Origin: Mesorhizobium amorphae
GTDB taxonomy: Bacteria > Pseudomonadota > Alphaproteobacteria > Rhizobiales > Rhizobiaceae
Assembly (NCBI RefSeq): GCF_014843845.1
Contig: NZ_JHQS01000037.1
Span: forward strand, 1-47,122
DNA length: 47,122 nt
Direction of reading: 5' to 3'
Notes under the pieces: generated by a model
Database searches by the model: none
Seen by the model: the letters and a program-made list of their open reading frames with translations, nothing else
Told to the model about the DNA's origin: nothing
Translations under genes and position numbers: made by a program
In this document: in pieces, positions 8,384 through 18,236 of the stretch
How positions within the stretch are numbered: the first letter of the stretch is position 1
Layout: each line of letters opens with the position of its first letter

Positions 8384-9703
8384 ATGGAGAGGGTCAAAGC
8401 GATCGCGAAGCACATGGTCGTTTTTTTCGGCGTTCTGGTGGCGTTTGATCTTGCAGTTTACGCCTATATTTGGGGACAGCGCGGCACCCCCTCTCTACAC
8501 ACTCTCTGGCTGGCAATCGCGGCTGTTGTTATCGCAATTTTCTATGCTACCGCGAAGAACTCGTTCGCGGGCAATGAAAGAATAGGCTGGTTCGCTCGTT
8601 TGTATTTGCCACCCTGGAGCGCCTTCGAGCCTTTCTTCAAAGGATCGCGACTGCTGCTGCCGATTGTGGTACTATCGTATGTTTTATTCTATATCACCGA
8701 GGCTCTGAACCAAGGTTCTCTCTGGGCTGGCTGGGTCAACAACCACGTCCTGAATTTCTACCTATCCTGCCACAAATTCACGGCCGTCGACGTCATCCGT
8801 ATCGAGATTGGTGGGTTTACGCTCTACCTCGCACTCTACGGTCTATATCTCTTCTACTGTCCGCAGATCCTGACACACGCGGTGCGCAAGGGAAGCGGCC
8901 TTGCCCGCGAAGACGCGGCTCTTGTCCTCGTCGATACGATCGAAGACCACGGGACGGCCGTCCCACCTAATGACCTCGCAGCGACAATCGAAGCTTTCGC
9001 TGGCGAGAACCGGGGCCTGTTTGATAAAGACCGCCAGACGCTGCTGAACCACAGGCTGGAATCCCTGCAACTGACCAGCCAAAGCGATCCTCCGTCTCCT
9101 CTTGCCACTGCCGCCGATGCAGCCGGAGTCGCCCGCCTTTTTCCAACAAGCCTCGCCACGGAAAGCTACTATCTCGGCCGCGACCTGTTCGATATTCTTT
9201 ATCCCGCGGTCCGTAGTATTCTCTGTCTGGGGCTGGCGGTTGCCTTGCTGGCGACAAGCTTGCCCGTGGCTGCCAAGCTGCTATGGGTTGCGTTACCGAG
9301 ACTGGGGGAAGAGTGCATGGTTGATATAGTGCAAGTGCCGCCAAGCTTCCGCGACTCGGAGTGGATCGAGTTCGAGGGACGGGAAGAGTCGCGCAATGCC
9401 CAAGAAGTGGTCCTGATTCCCGAGGACGACGCAGGCGAGCGATGGCATTTGGTGCCGGAAGATGTCACACAAATCGACGTCCACGGAATTAAACGCACTT
9501 TGGTCCGTAAAGGCGGAGAGATACGCGCGTTCAAACGCGTGTTCGGGAGTGTCGCCAGCCCGCTGGCTCCTGGGTTTCCTTCGCGCATGAGCCAGCAATG
9601 CTCTACTGCCGGAAGCCGTTGTTCAAACCACATCGAGATCTGTTGTGGCAGCAACTCTATTGTCGGCAATTGCTACGGCCGCTGGTCGTGTCCAGCGCCT
9701 TGA
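8384..9703 (+). CDS. Polytopic membrane protein of unknown function
   Basis: 439 residues; the ATG follows AGGAGTGGG. Hydrophobic segments at about 10-30, 40-56, 88-106, 140-160 and 270-300 predict an inner-membrane protein with a soluble stretch of about 110 residues between the last two and a C-terminal soluble domain (SEWIEFEGREE, then ERWHLVPEDVTQIDVHG). The final 45 residues carry six cysteines and differ in style, so the end may be frameshifted or extended. I recognise no family. It converges on the STAND operon, 200 bases apart; whether it belongs to that system is unknown. About 280 gene-free bases separate it from the IS. Confidence 0.7.
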   Translation: MERVKAIAKHMVVFFGVLVAFDLAVYAYIWGQRGTPSLHTLWLAIAAVVIAIFYATAKNSFAGNERIGWFARLYLPPWSAFEPFFKGSRLLLPIVVLSYVLFYITEALNQGSLWAGWVNNHVLNFYLSCHKFTAVDVIRIEIGGFTLYLALYGLYLFYCPQILTHAVRKGSGLAREDAALVLVDTIEDHGTAVPPNDLAATIEAFAGENRGLFDKDRQTLLNHRLESLQLTSQSDPPSPLATAADAAGVARLFPTSLATESYYLGRDLFDILYPAVRSILCLGLAVALLATSLPVAAKLLWVALPRLGEECMVDIVQVPPSFRDSEWIEFEGREESRNAQEVVLIPEDDAGERWHLVPEDVTQIDVHGIKRTLVRKGGEIRAFKRVFGSVASPLAPGFPSRMSQQCSTAGSRCSNHIEICCGSNSIVGNCYGRWSCPAP

Positions 9704-9904
9704 CCGTCATACGACGTGGAAAAGGATGGCCGACAGATAGCGGTCTGTTCCGTCGAAAAAGCACACCATTGTCGATGCGGAGCAGGTCCGGTAGCCGGTT
9801 GGATCTCGCCATTGCAGCGGCTCGTGGACGACGCGCCAGGGCGAGTCCCGCGTAACGATCAGATTGTCCAGGTCGAAGAAATGTCAGGGACGTGCCCTCC
9901 GCCG

Positions 9905-12900
9905 TCATGCCTGAAAGCGCGCTGGCGGCACCATGATCCCTTGTTTCGCGGCCTGCCAGTTCTCGAATCTGCTGATGAGCCAGAGAAGCTCGCCGCGGCT
10001 CTCAGCCGATGCAGATGAGGTTGAAGATCGAATGGACTCCAAAATACGCGATGCGAAGCCCTGCTCCTGCGCCACTGTCTTCTTAAGGATGGCGAGGCAC
10101 GGCCCCAAGGCGCCTGCCTCGTCAAGAATCCGCAGAGCGTCCGTGGGATCGCGCAGGCTCCGCCGAGGCGACAGCAACGAGGCGTCCACCTGAAGCCGTT
10201 TCTCCTCGACGAGTTGCGCGATCGAGGCTCGGAGCGCCTGTGCATGTCCGTCAGCAATGGCATAGCCGAGCGGCTCGATCCAATCCGGATTGCGAAGCGC
10301 GAGGAACGATCGGAAGAAGGCCCATCGCGCTTCCTGATCCGACCAGCCATGGCGAAGATCCCAGAGGGAGGTGACGACGGTCCGGATGACTGCGCTCTCT
10401 GTCCAGGCCCGCGCCGGCATCTCACTGTCGGAGGGTGACGAATTGTCGGCGGGCCAGACCTTCTCGAGCTCGTCCGCTGCTCTCGGAAGCGCCAAACGAC
10501 AGGTTTCCCGAAGCAGAAGGAGCTGGCGGGTGGAAACGGCCTGCAAAAGCTTCGCTTGATAGACCACCTCGATTGCCCAATCGGACGACCGGTCGCCGAA
10601 CGAGCCTATCACGATCGCGCTAGCGGCGAGATTTTCGGACTGCAGACGCAGGGCATGCAGGTCGGCGATGATGGGATCGACGCTCTCAAAAAGCTCGTCG
10701 TCTTCCCAAATCCGCGCGGCGACGAGCGCGCCGACCAGGCCTTCGCCATCCTTCCTCCGAGGGCTTCCCCGCCGACGCGGTCCAGTTGCGGCCTCGCCGG
10801 CGAGAGCGCGACCGAGTTCCAACATCTCGTCCCCGACCTTCCGGTCACCGACCGGACCGGCTCGGACCATCCAGTTCAACAGGTCGACGCGGTCTACCGA
10901 CCCATCCATGATAGGCCGGCTCAATCTTGCTTGCGCCTCCTGCCAGCGCCCGGTTTTGGCCAGCAGTGCAAAGAGCCGCGGTTCGAAGTCCGGCTCGCCC
11001 GATTGAAGGCTCCGCGCAATGTCCAGAAGCTTAAGCGTCTCGGGCTTGATGCCGGTTGAGGCGGGGGTGGCAAGCGTCGGGCTCGCGTCCCATGACAGCC
11101 GCCAGCCGATCCAGTCCGGCAGCAGGTCGAGATCCTCTGCGGAAGGACGCCGGCGGGCAGCGACGAGCCTGACATAGCAAGCCTCCACGCTTTCCGGAAG
11201 AAAATCGGCCGACGCATCGACCAGACCCCGCCTGAAAGCGCGACCAGGCCGCCAGAAGCGATCGGCGGCCTCGATCCCCCGACCGGACAGAAGGGTGTAA
11301 TATAACAGCGCGGCCGCTGTCTCGTCGTCCTCCGGCAAAGGCCGGAACGTCTCCAGCGCGATCATAGCGACACGTCGCAGCCAGCTGCCCGTTTCAGGAT
11401 CGTCCTCTCGGATACAGCCCAAGAGCAGGGCCCGCAGGTCCGGTCGCCAGCGCAGCCCGCCTGGCCCGCGCTCCGCCCAGAGCGTGACGTCCTTGTCCAG
11501 CTTGGCGATCGCGGCCTGGATCTCTTGAGCGGTGAGTTCGGTTCCCAGCCCCCGCAGCACGGCCTCCAGGAGAGGCAAGGTGACGATACGCAGGCACAAG
11601 GCGGCCTTGAACGTCGGGGCGCCACCCGGAAGCAGAATGCGATCGGCGAACCGCGCATAGAACACTGTCGCCACTCGCGACGCTCGCCCGTGGGTCGACT
11701 TCAGGTCCCGGATAAAGTCCGCATCCGAATCCAGTCCGGCGGCGCTGACATAACCTGCGAGAGAACGGACGAACAGCGGATAGCCATCCGCGGCGTCGGC
11801 CATTGCCGCGATCAGCGCGGGCGGGAAACGACGGCCCGGGTGCTGTTCGCGCAGTATCGCGGCGGCGAGCTCCCTGGCTTGTGCATCGGTCAGTTTCGGC
11901 AGATCAATCGGCTTGGGCGTATCCTGGAACGCGCGAAGCTCCGGAACGTCCGTCCGGCTGCACCCGACCACCCGCAGGCGGTCCCAGCTGCCGTCGAACA
12001 GGCCGAGCCGCCTGAGCAGTTCCTGCGAAGACTTGATGGCGTCGGGATCCAGAGCTTGCACGCGCTCGACGGTATCGAACACAAGCAGGAGCCGAGGCTG
12101 GCCCGGCAACGAATTGACAATCGCCTTGAGCATGTCCGCGTGGCTGGCCGAGGTCAGTTGCGCGCCCTCGTAGAGATCGCCCCGGAGGCTCGCCCGAAGA
12201 TCCGCGAGCTGCGCGCGGGCGGCCTCCTCTCCGGCTTTCCGCCCGTCGAGTTGCAGACCGATCTGGCGGGCGACCTCGACCAAGAGCGCGCTCGTTCCCC
12301 CCCGCGTCAGCGTCGAGCGGTCGAAATCGAGATAGGCAAAGAGAAGCTGGTCATTTCCGACATGGTCCAGCACGAACTTCGAGATCAGGGCGCTTTTTCC
12401 CATGCCGCCCATGCCGTGGACAACCAGGGCTCCCTTCGGCGCGCCCGTGACCGCCTCGACCAGCCGGCGCACGGTCCGCCTCGCCCTATCGAGTAGAGAA
12501 CGGGGCGGCGTAACGCCAACGTGTTCGTACAGGCGCAGCAACGCCTCTTCGCGCCCGATGAACGAGTCCGGCCCTTGCCCCGTCCCGATGGGGCCAACCC
12601 TCCCGATCAGCACGCGCAGCGGCTCGATGACCTCCTCCAGGTCGAGGCGCCGCCGCATCTCTTCGCGAAGCGGCTTGAGTTCCGGCCAAAGCTCGACGAC
12701 GAGGCTCGCGGCCTGGACCGCAGCCTCCATGTCCGGGCCTGACATCGCCTTGAGGTCTGCGCTTGCCCAGGGCAAGCCCCCATCCCCGTTCCAGCGAATA
12801 AGCAGGATGGTCAGGAAATGTGTGACGCGATCCGAGGTTATGGAGGCAGCGGCCAGGACGCCCGCGAGGTCTTCTTCTCCGCGTCGGTCACGCAGTACCG

Positions 12901-13243
12901 CGTGCCTGGCCGTGTCTGTAAGGATGTAGCGCGCCGGCTCGCCGCGTGGCAGACCGGCGACCGCGAGGCTTTCATCGAGAACGAGAGAGAGCTCTTCGGA
13001 CGACGGCTCCGGGAGCGACCCCGCCGCCGTGTCGCGCAAATCTTTAAGCGTGAAGGAGGCACGCGTCGCGGCAGCCAGGAAAGGCAGCGTCCAACGACGC
13101 TCCGGCGCACTCTCAAGCGCTGTGGGGACCAGCATGGCTTCGAGCGCAGCGACGGTGTCCTCATGTCCTGGCCGACCACGGAACCGTTCGATGACCTTTT
13201 CGATTTCGAGCTGCGCCGCCGCGCTGTTCTGTCCCGCCATCAT
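9905..13243 (-). CDS. STAND-type NTPase
   Basis: 1112 residues. The N-terminal 210 residues are helical with no recognised domain. A P-loop ATPase follows: FIGREEALLRLYEHV (about 228-242), Walker A VVHGMGGMGKSAL (274-286), Walker B RLLLVFDTVE (384-393) and an arginine-bearing sensor-like VVGCSRTD. This order is that of NACHT/NB-ARC-like STAND proteins. The remaining 550 residues are leucine- and alanine-rich helices, probably superstructure-forming repeats that sense a ligand. The gene overlaps the stop of the trypsin/P-loop gene by ATGA, so the two are translationally coupled. Family members act as switch-like sensors in immunity; that role here is inference. Confidence 0.85.
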   Translation of the reverse strand: MMAGQNSAAAQLEIEKVIERFRGRPGHEDTVAALEAMLVPTALESAPERRWTLPFLAAATRASFTLKDLRDTAAGSLPEPSSEELSLVLDESLAVAGLPRGEPARYILTDTARHAVLRDRRGEEDLAGVLAAASITSDRVTHFLTILLIRWNGDGGLPWASADLKAMSGPDMEAAVQAASLVVELWPELKPLREEMRRRLDLEEVIEPLRVLIGRVGPIGTGQGPDSFIGREEALLRLYEHVGVTPPRSLLDRARRTVRRLVEAVTGAPKGALVVHGMGGMGKSALISKFVLDHVGNDQLLFAYLDFDRSTLTRGGTSALLVEVARQIGLQLDGRKAGEEAARAQLADLRASLRGDLYEGAQLTSASHADMLKAIVNSLPGQPRLLLVFDTVERVQALDPDAIKSSQELLRRLGLFDGSWDRLRVVGCSRTDVPELRAFQDTPKPIDLPKLTDAQARELAAAILREQHPGRRFPPALIAAMADAADGYPLFVRSLAGYVSAAGLDSDADFIRDLKSTHGRASRVATVFYARFADRILLPGGAPTFKAALCLRIVTLPLLEAVLRGLGTELTAQEIQAAIAKLDKDVTLWAERGPGGLRWRPDLRALLLGCIREDDPETGSWLRRVAMIALETFRPLPEDDETAAALLYYTLLSGRGIEAADRFWRPGRAFRRGLVDASADFLPESVEACYVRLVAARRRPSAEDLDLLPDWIGWRLSWDASPTLATPASTGIKPETLKLLDIARSLQSGEPDFEPRLFALLAKTGRWQEAQARLSRPIMDGSVDRVDLLNWMVRAGPVGDRKVGDEMLELGRALAGEAATGPRRRGSPRRKDGEGLVGALVAARIWEDDELFESVDPIIADLHALRLQSENLAASAIVIGSFGDRSSDWAIEVVYQAKLLQAVSTRQLLLLRETCRLALPRAADELEKVWPADNSSPSDSEMPARAWTESAVIRTVVTSLWDLRHGWSDQEARWAFFRSFLALRNPDWIEPLGYAIADGHAQALRASIAQLVEEKRLQVDASLLSPRRSLRDPTDALRILDEAGALGPCLAILKKTVAQEQGFASRILESIRSSTSSASAESRGELLWLISRFENWQAAKQGIMVPPARFQA

Positions 13244-15267
13244 GGTCGCGGCTCCTTCGCGAAATGGCGGTCGATCTTTGTTTTCAGCGCTACACGCACC
13301 ATGCCCCAGAATAATTCTTCGGAGCTGCCCTTCATCGCATCAATGTAGTCGAACGATTCTTCGATCTCCGCATCTTCTGGAATTCTCTTGCCCAAAGCGG
13401 TGAACATCTTTCCAAGAAAATCCTTCAGATCATCAATTTTTATATCGTCCTTCGGCGTCAATTTCTCAACCGGCACGGCAGACCCCAGAAAAACGGGAGT
13501 GTAGTTGATATATATCCAACGGAAGATGTCGAACTGATGATCGCCATCGGCGGCAGGCACCATCGATTTCAGGAAGCTTTGCATCCCGGGACCGAAGGGC
13601 GTGCCGGGCGGCACGTCGAGCACGATCCAGAGCCGGCGCTTCAAATCGGTCTTCTCGGTTTGCATAGTCTCGGCAAGCCATTTTGTCAGGGAGGTCGATG
13701 CCCAATCATTGAGCTTGCGGTCCTCGGCGTCGCCCGGGCCGAGCTCCGTGCTCCGCTTCTGAACCTCCGGCGGAGGTCGTGGAATAGTTTCGGTGGGAAG
13801 TGACAGGGCGTTGGCGATTTCGGCCAGCAGCGCATCGGGCCGCTCCGGAAGAAGCAGGGTCGACCGGTCGGCAGAGCCCTGTCCCTCCGGTGTCAGGCTT
13901 GTCGGTGCGAAGGCAAGGACGATGTCGGGCAAGGTCTCCAGTCGGGTGCGCAGGACGTCGATGGAAAAGGATTTGCCTGTCCTGGGGCCACCGGTGATCA
14001 CATGTATTGGCAAGGTCGTAGGATCTGCCGCGATCTGGCCCTCGATCCAGTCGAGTAACATCTTGCGTCCCAAGAGCGGATGGCGGGTCTCGGTCGGGGT
14101 CCTGACGGCCCACAGACCCGTGACAGGCGGCGGGTCGTTCGTGGCGTCATGAAGATGATCGCGTGCCATCGCCGCGAAGGCCGAGAGCAAAATGCCTCTG
14201 TTGTGCTCGGCGGGATCCGGATCCTGCGGCCCGGCGCCCAAGCCGTCAGCCTCGTGAAGGGCAACCAGGGCGCCCTTTGCCGACAGGACTGGCGAGCCGG
14301 AGCTGCCTTTCTCGGAACTGAGAGAATAGGCGAGCCGGTTATCGCTCCCATCGTATAGCTGCAGGGCTCTACCGAAGGCGAAGACGCGGCCCATTCCTCC
14401 GGGATGCTGAGGGCACAGCAGGCCGGTATCCTTTGCCGGCGGTCCGATGAAGCCCGCTTCCGGAATCCGGATCCAGCCCCGCGGCTCGCCAAAGCGTCCG
14501 TTTCGCGCCGCCTTGCCGATCGGCGTCGCAAGCTGGATCAAGGCGAAATCGAAGGCCGTTGCGAAATCGGTTAGCGCCTTGGATTTGGGGGAGCCGCCGA
14601 GATACCAGCCCTCGGCTGGAGGCACCCGGGTGGTATCGCCCCAATTCTCATCGTGCCGCGGAATCTTCTCCTTGCGGATGTGATCGAAGAAGACGGCGAA
14701 CTCCGTGTGAGACCCAGCGCGTTGCTTGCCCTGATCGTCCAAGAGAGGTTCCACGACGTGCCAGTTTGTCAGGACGACGTCCGGGGCCACCAGGAATCCC
14801 GTCCCGCCGACTTCCGTCGGGACGGGCAACCCCCCGACCACTCGCTGCGCCTTGCCGACGATGCAGCAGACGCGCGGGAAATCGGTGCGCAGTATCTCGA
14901 AGATATCGTTGGTGTTTAGAAAGGCGTCCCGTTCTTCCAAGGCGGCCTGCTTCTTGGCTGGATCGGCATTCTCCCATCGCGACAAGTCTATGGAGACGGA
15001 CCCGACGTACAGCTTGATCGCCTCCCGCTCTTGCGGAGCGGGGTCCCCCCGGGTGGCTATCCAGGCGCGCACGAAGTCGCTCAGGGCACCGCTGTCCTTA
15101 AGCGCGCGAAGCTGCGCCAGCCTCTGTGCCTTGGGATCATCCGTCGTGACTTCGATCGTCTCCAGCCGCGTTGTAGTCGCGCGATCCCAGAGCTTTGCGA
15201 AGTCATACCGCGACAGACAGTAGACGCTTACATCGGCCAGATTCGATAAGATTTCGTCCGGGGTCAT
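13240..15267 (-). CDS. Trypsin-like protease fused to P-loop NTPase domain
   Basis: 675 residues. The first 80 (MTPDEILSNLADVSVYCLSR) form a small helical domain of the kind placed before effectors in STAND-linked systems (effector-associated domains); this assignment is by position and look only. The trypsin-like (S1) triad is His170 (VVLTNWHVV), Asp240 (FDFALIQL) and Ser323 (KGSSGSPVL). A P-loop follows: VITGGPRTGKSFS (423-435) and RRLWIVLDVP (544-553). Start at 15267 was chosen because the 64 residues before it are low-complexity and overlap no family sequence. It sits 68 bases after the subtilisin-trypsin gene and overlaps the STAND gene by four bases. Confidence 0.85.
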   Translation of the reverse strand: MTPDEILSNLADVSVYCLSRYDFAKLWDRATTTRLETIEVTTDDPKAQRLAQLRALKDSGALSDFVRAWIATRGDPAPQEREAIKLYVGSVSIDLSRWENADPAKKQAALEERDAFLNTNDIFEILRTDFPRVCCIVGKAQRVVGGLPVPTEVGGTGFLVAPDVVLTNWHVVEPLLDDQGKQRAGSHTEFAVFFDHIRKEKIPRHDENWGDTTRVPPAEGWYLGGSPKSKALTDFATAFDFALIQLATPIGKAARNGRFGEPRGWIRIPEAGFIGPPAKDTGLLCPQHPGGMGRVFAFGRALQLYDGSDNRLAYSLSSEKGSSGSPVLSAKGALVALHEADGLGAGPQDPDPAEHNRGILLSAFAAMARDHLHDATNDPPPVTGLWAVRTPTETRHPLLGRKMLLDWIEGQIAADPTTLPIHVITGGPRTGKSFSIDVLRTRLETLPDIVLAFAPTSLTPEGQGSADRSTLLLPERPDALLAEIANALSLPTETIPRPPPEVQKRSTELGPGDAEDRKLNDWASTSLTKWLAETMQTEKTDLKRRLWIVLDVPPGTPFGPGMQSFLKSMVPAADGDHQFDIFRWIYINYTPVFLGSAVPVEKLTPKDDIKIDDLKDFLGKMFTALGKRIPEDAEIEESFDYIDAMKGSSEELFWGMVRVALKTKIDRHFAKEPRP

Positions 15268-15335
15268 GGCCCGAACTCCGCAACAAACCCCACCGCCATG
15301 TCCACAGGCACCCCTCCCTTTCGTCCAGACAGGCC

Positions 15336-18071
15336 TCAGAACGGAACGCCGAGGGAGCCGAACTGCTCCGCTACGATCGCGGATGTCAGCGAGTAGTTGC
15401 TGACCTCGATATCCCCGGCGAAATGGAGACCGATCGCAGGCTGGCCGTCGACACCCCATGCAAAAACCGGCGAGCCCGATGCGCCCTTAAACGTTGTCGC
15501 ATCGTGGCCGAACACGTTGCCGAGCGGATCCTGCTCGACGTCGCCCGGCGTCCGGATGACCCTGCCCGGCGCCAGCCTCTTCACTCCGAAGACATCGCCG
15601 AACAAGGTTTTCAGAACGAATTCCCAATTGACCCTGCCGCTGGGACCCTGCTCCATCTCGGGACGGCCGGGAAAACCGATCGTACACAGGTTGCGGCCCG
15701 AGGCCCCACGGAAATCGATCGTCTTGCCGCTGAATTTGATGGCGGCCGGCAGGACGCTCGCGGCGCCGATCGGCTCGATCTTCATAGTGACGGCGTCTAG
15801 GCGGCCGAATCCTCGGCCCGAGTTCGGATGGAGATTCGCCTCCACGATCCGGAAACGATTCGAGGCGAAGGAGGTCGCCTCGCCGAGGAAATCGATCTCG
15901 AGATCCGCCAGCACGCGGATCTGAGTAGGGCTCACACGCTGCATCGGGATCAGGAACGTCTGCATCGCATCATCGAGCACGTGATAGTTGGTGAGGATGA
16001 CTCCTTTCTGCTTATCTACAAGGCTGCCCGTGCCGATGAAATGGCCGTTGTGGCCTTTGCTTGGCTGGATGCGGCCCACGGCCCCGGCGAGTATCGCAAG
16101 TTCCGGCTGCAACGGGGCAACCATACTGCCCCATGCGCCCATGAACGGATGGATTGCCGGGGGAGCACCGCCCTCGATGAGGAAACTCGGACGGGTCCCG
16201 TCGGCGATGACAATGGCTTCCAAGGAGGCCTGCTCGTCAAGGGTAAGAGGGGCGGCCGCCAGCCCGTCGAGGCCGGTCAGCTTCTTCAGCGCTTCGGCGC
16301 CATGTTCCTGCAACATGGAAAGCGCCGCCTGAACCGCCTGTCGGTCCGCTGTCTCGCGGTCCGAGCGGGCTCGCGCCTGCGCGACGACCCGCGCCGTCAC
16401 CCGTTCCATCACCTCCTTTGCCATAGCCGGTGTCAGGGGCTCGTTCCCGGTGCTCTCAAGCTGTTGAACGCTTTCCGCACTGGCTCCGCTCGCGAACGCC
16501 TGCCCGGCGACGATCTGATCGCGCAGGCGTCGGATCCCGCCGCTCCGCGCGCGGCGTGCGTCCGAGCGAGCGACCGGCGGCGCTGCGATGCGTCGAGGCA
16601 GCGTCGCGGCAGCGGCCGTACCACGGATGAGCCGGAGGCTGATCTCGGCTCCACCTCCGGTCCAGTCGATCTGCGGATCGAGCGCCTCGGCGCCCAACCG
16701 GTCTGCCGCAATCGCACGGAGCGAGCTTGTTGGGTCAGCGGGAAGACGCGACCGCACGGGGCCTTCCGTCTCGCGGCCTAGATCGAAATCGGCTTTCAGG
16801 ATCGCCTCGGCGTCGACGACGCCGGCTCCCATCTCCATCTCGTTCCATCCTGACGACGGCCGTTGGGCAGTCGCTCGAACGAGTCGTTTGAACATGTCCT
16901 GCAGCGTTTCGCGGCGCTGGTGGGCGGCGGCGATCAGGCTCGCCCGCCCATGATAAGCAAGCCAGCAGGCCGCAACGCCGGCGGTGAGCGCGACGGCGAA
17001 GCTAGTACCCTGTCCCTGCCCCACATCCATCGTCTTGGCGTTGGCCCGATAGACGTTCTGTCCCGGAGCCGATATGTCGACCTCAGGCCCCATCGAAGTG
17101 CCTCGCCATGGCGCGAAATGCTGGTCAACGCCAGCGACCCCCAAACAGGCATCGAACTGTGCCGGCCATACAACGACGCCGACGCAGTTTCCGGCCGCCG
17201 CCATCACGAGGAGGTCCGCCGCGACTGCCCGCTCGATCGCCCCCCAAAGGCTGTAGGACCAAATGCCGCCCAGCGACATGGTAATGACATGTGCCCCTGC
17301 CGCAACGGCATGGTCCACAGCTTCCGCTACCTTTACCATCGAAGGCTGGGTGACTCGCTCGATGGCCCGGATCGGCATCAAGCTCGCTTCGGGCGCCGAT
17401 CCAATTATGTCGCGGGCACTGCGGCTGACGACCACGCTCGCCGTCGCCGTCCCGTGGCCCGGATTGCCGCCGCTCTGCATGGGATCGGTCGGGTCGTCGG
17501 GCCGATCATCCTCCAGCAGGTTCCGCGGCTGCCGCAACGGGATTTCGGCTAACTCGACGTGAGACGTGATCCCCGTATCCGGCTGGGCGATCACAATCCC
17601 GCGGCCTCCGCGCGGCAGGCCGCGGTCCTTGGCCAAGGCCCAGGCCTTGTCGGCCTTGATGGCCGAAATGGCCCAGCGCTTCTTATCTCCAAGGTCGGGC
17701 TCCTCGGGCGCCCAGCACGCGGAGGTAATGTCGTCGACGCTCTCCTCGGAACCTTGCTCGGCAGGGCGGCCCGGGTCAGTGGGCATGACCGGGACCGCCA
17801 CGTCGGCCTCGCAGGCCGTAAGGCGATACGTCTCGGCAATCTCCCGCGCGACCTCGAATGCAGCGTCGAGGCTCTCCCATGCGCGGTCCAGCCTCGTCAC
17901 AGTCATATCCAGCGGCCGCTCGCGCGTGACCGATAGGCCAGCGCCTTTAAGCGCCGCAAGCTCGGTGAAAAGCTCGTCGCCCCTGGCCTCAGTCGGGACG
18001 AAGAGCTTGAGGCGAGCCTCGGCACCTATCGTTGGCACCGTCCGACGGTCAATGATCTCGATGATTGTCAC
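15336..18071 (-). CDS. Tandem subtilisin (S8) and trypsin-like (S1) protease
   Basis: 911 residues from a GTG preceded by AAGGGGGG; an ATG 27 bases upstream is the alternative. Residues 1-110 resemble a propeptide-like domain. The S8 triad is complete: Asp165 (IAQPDTGIT), His206 (GHGTATA), oxyanion Asn295 (AAAGNCVG), Ser357 (GQGTSFAVA). A helical linker of about 250 residues follows. The C-terminal S1 domain has His697 (ILTNYHVLDD), Asp759 (RLDAVTMKI) and Ser865 (FKGASGSPVF). No signal peptide or membrane segment is seen, so it is cytoplasmic. First gene of the leftward protease/STAND operon. Two complete proteases in one chain are rare and suggest sequential processing. Confidence 0.88.
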   Translation of the reverse strand: MTIIEIIDRRTVPTIGAEARLKLFVPTEARGDELFTELAALKGAGLSVTRERPLDMTVTRLDRAWESLDAAFEVAREIAETYRLTACEADVAVPVMPTDPGRPAEQGSEESVDDITSACWAPEEPDLGDKKRWAISAIKADKAWALAKDRGLPRGGRGIVIAQPDTGITSHVELAEIPLRQPRNLLEDDRPDDPTDPMQSGGNPGHGTATASVVVSRSARDIIGSAPEASLMPIRAIERVTQPSMVKVAEAVDHAVAAGAHVITMSLGGIWSYSLWGAIERAVAADLLVMAAAGNCVGVVVWPAQFDACLGVAGVDQHFAPWRGTSMGPEVDISAPGQNVYRANAKTMDVGQGQGTSFAVALTAGVAACWLAYHGRASLIAAAHQRRETLQDMFKRLVRATAQRPSSGWNEMEMGAGVVDAEAILKADFDLGRETEGPVRSRLPADPTSSLRAIAADRLGAEALDPQIDWTGGGAEISLRLIRGTAAAATLPRRIAAPPVARSDARRARSGGIRRLRDQIVAGQAFASGASAESVQQLESTGNEPLTPAMAKEVMERVTARVVAQARARSDRETADRQAVQAALSMLQEHGAEALKKLTGLDGLAAAPLTLDEQASLEAIVIADGTRPSFLIEGGAPPAIHPFMGAWGSMVAPLQPELAILAGAVGRIQPSKGHNGHFIGTGSLVDKQKGVILTNYHVLDDAMQTFLIPMQRVSPTQIRVLADLEIDFLGEATSFASNRFRIVEANLHPNSGRGFGRLDAVTMKIEPIGAASVLPAAIKFSGKTIDFRGASGRNLCTIGFPGRPEMEQGPSGRVNWEFVLKTLFGDVFGVKRLAPGRVIRTPGDVEQDPLGNVFGHDATTFKGASGSPVFAWGVDGQPAIGLHFAGDIEVSNYSLTSAIVAEQFGSLGVPF

Positions 18072-18236
18072 GGCGTCCCCCCTTAAAGTGTCTCGCAATG
18101 CGCAGCCAATCGAAGCGCTATGGCAGTGACACTGCCGTATTATTCAAGCAGTCATCATTCAGAAACATAGATCAACTATAGCCTTCATAGATACTGAGTG
18201 GAATACTGCAGTCTGTTAAAAGAGGGGGAAGAAAAC
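18072..18236. promoter_or_regulatory. Divergent promoter region with palindrome
   Basis: Separates the leftward protease/STAND operon from the rightward trypsin-PLD gene. A perfect dyad GGCAGTG-A-CACTGCC lies at 18122-18136, a candidate operator controlling both directions. The rest is AT-richer than the coding flanks, as expected of promoters. I did not assign -35/-10 boxes. Confidence 0.5.

Noticed and set aside
11525..12496. 323-residue plus-strand open frame
   Set aside because: Antisense to the STAND ATPase domain; no family features.
15828..16781. 317-residue plus-strand open frame
   Set aside because: Antisense to the subtilisin-trypsin gene; Arg-rich shadow.
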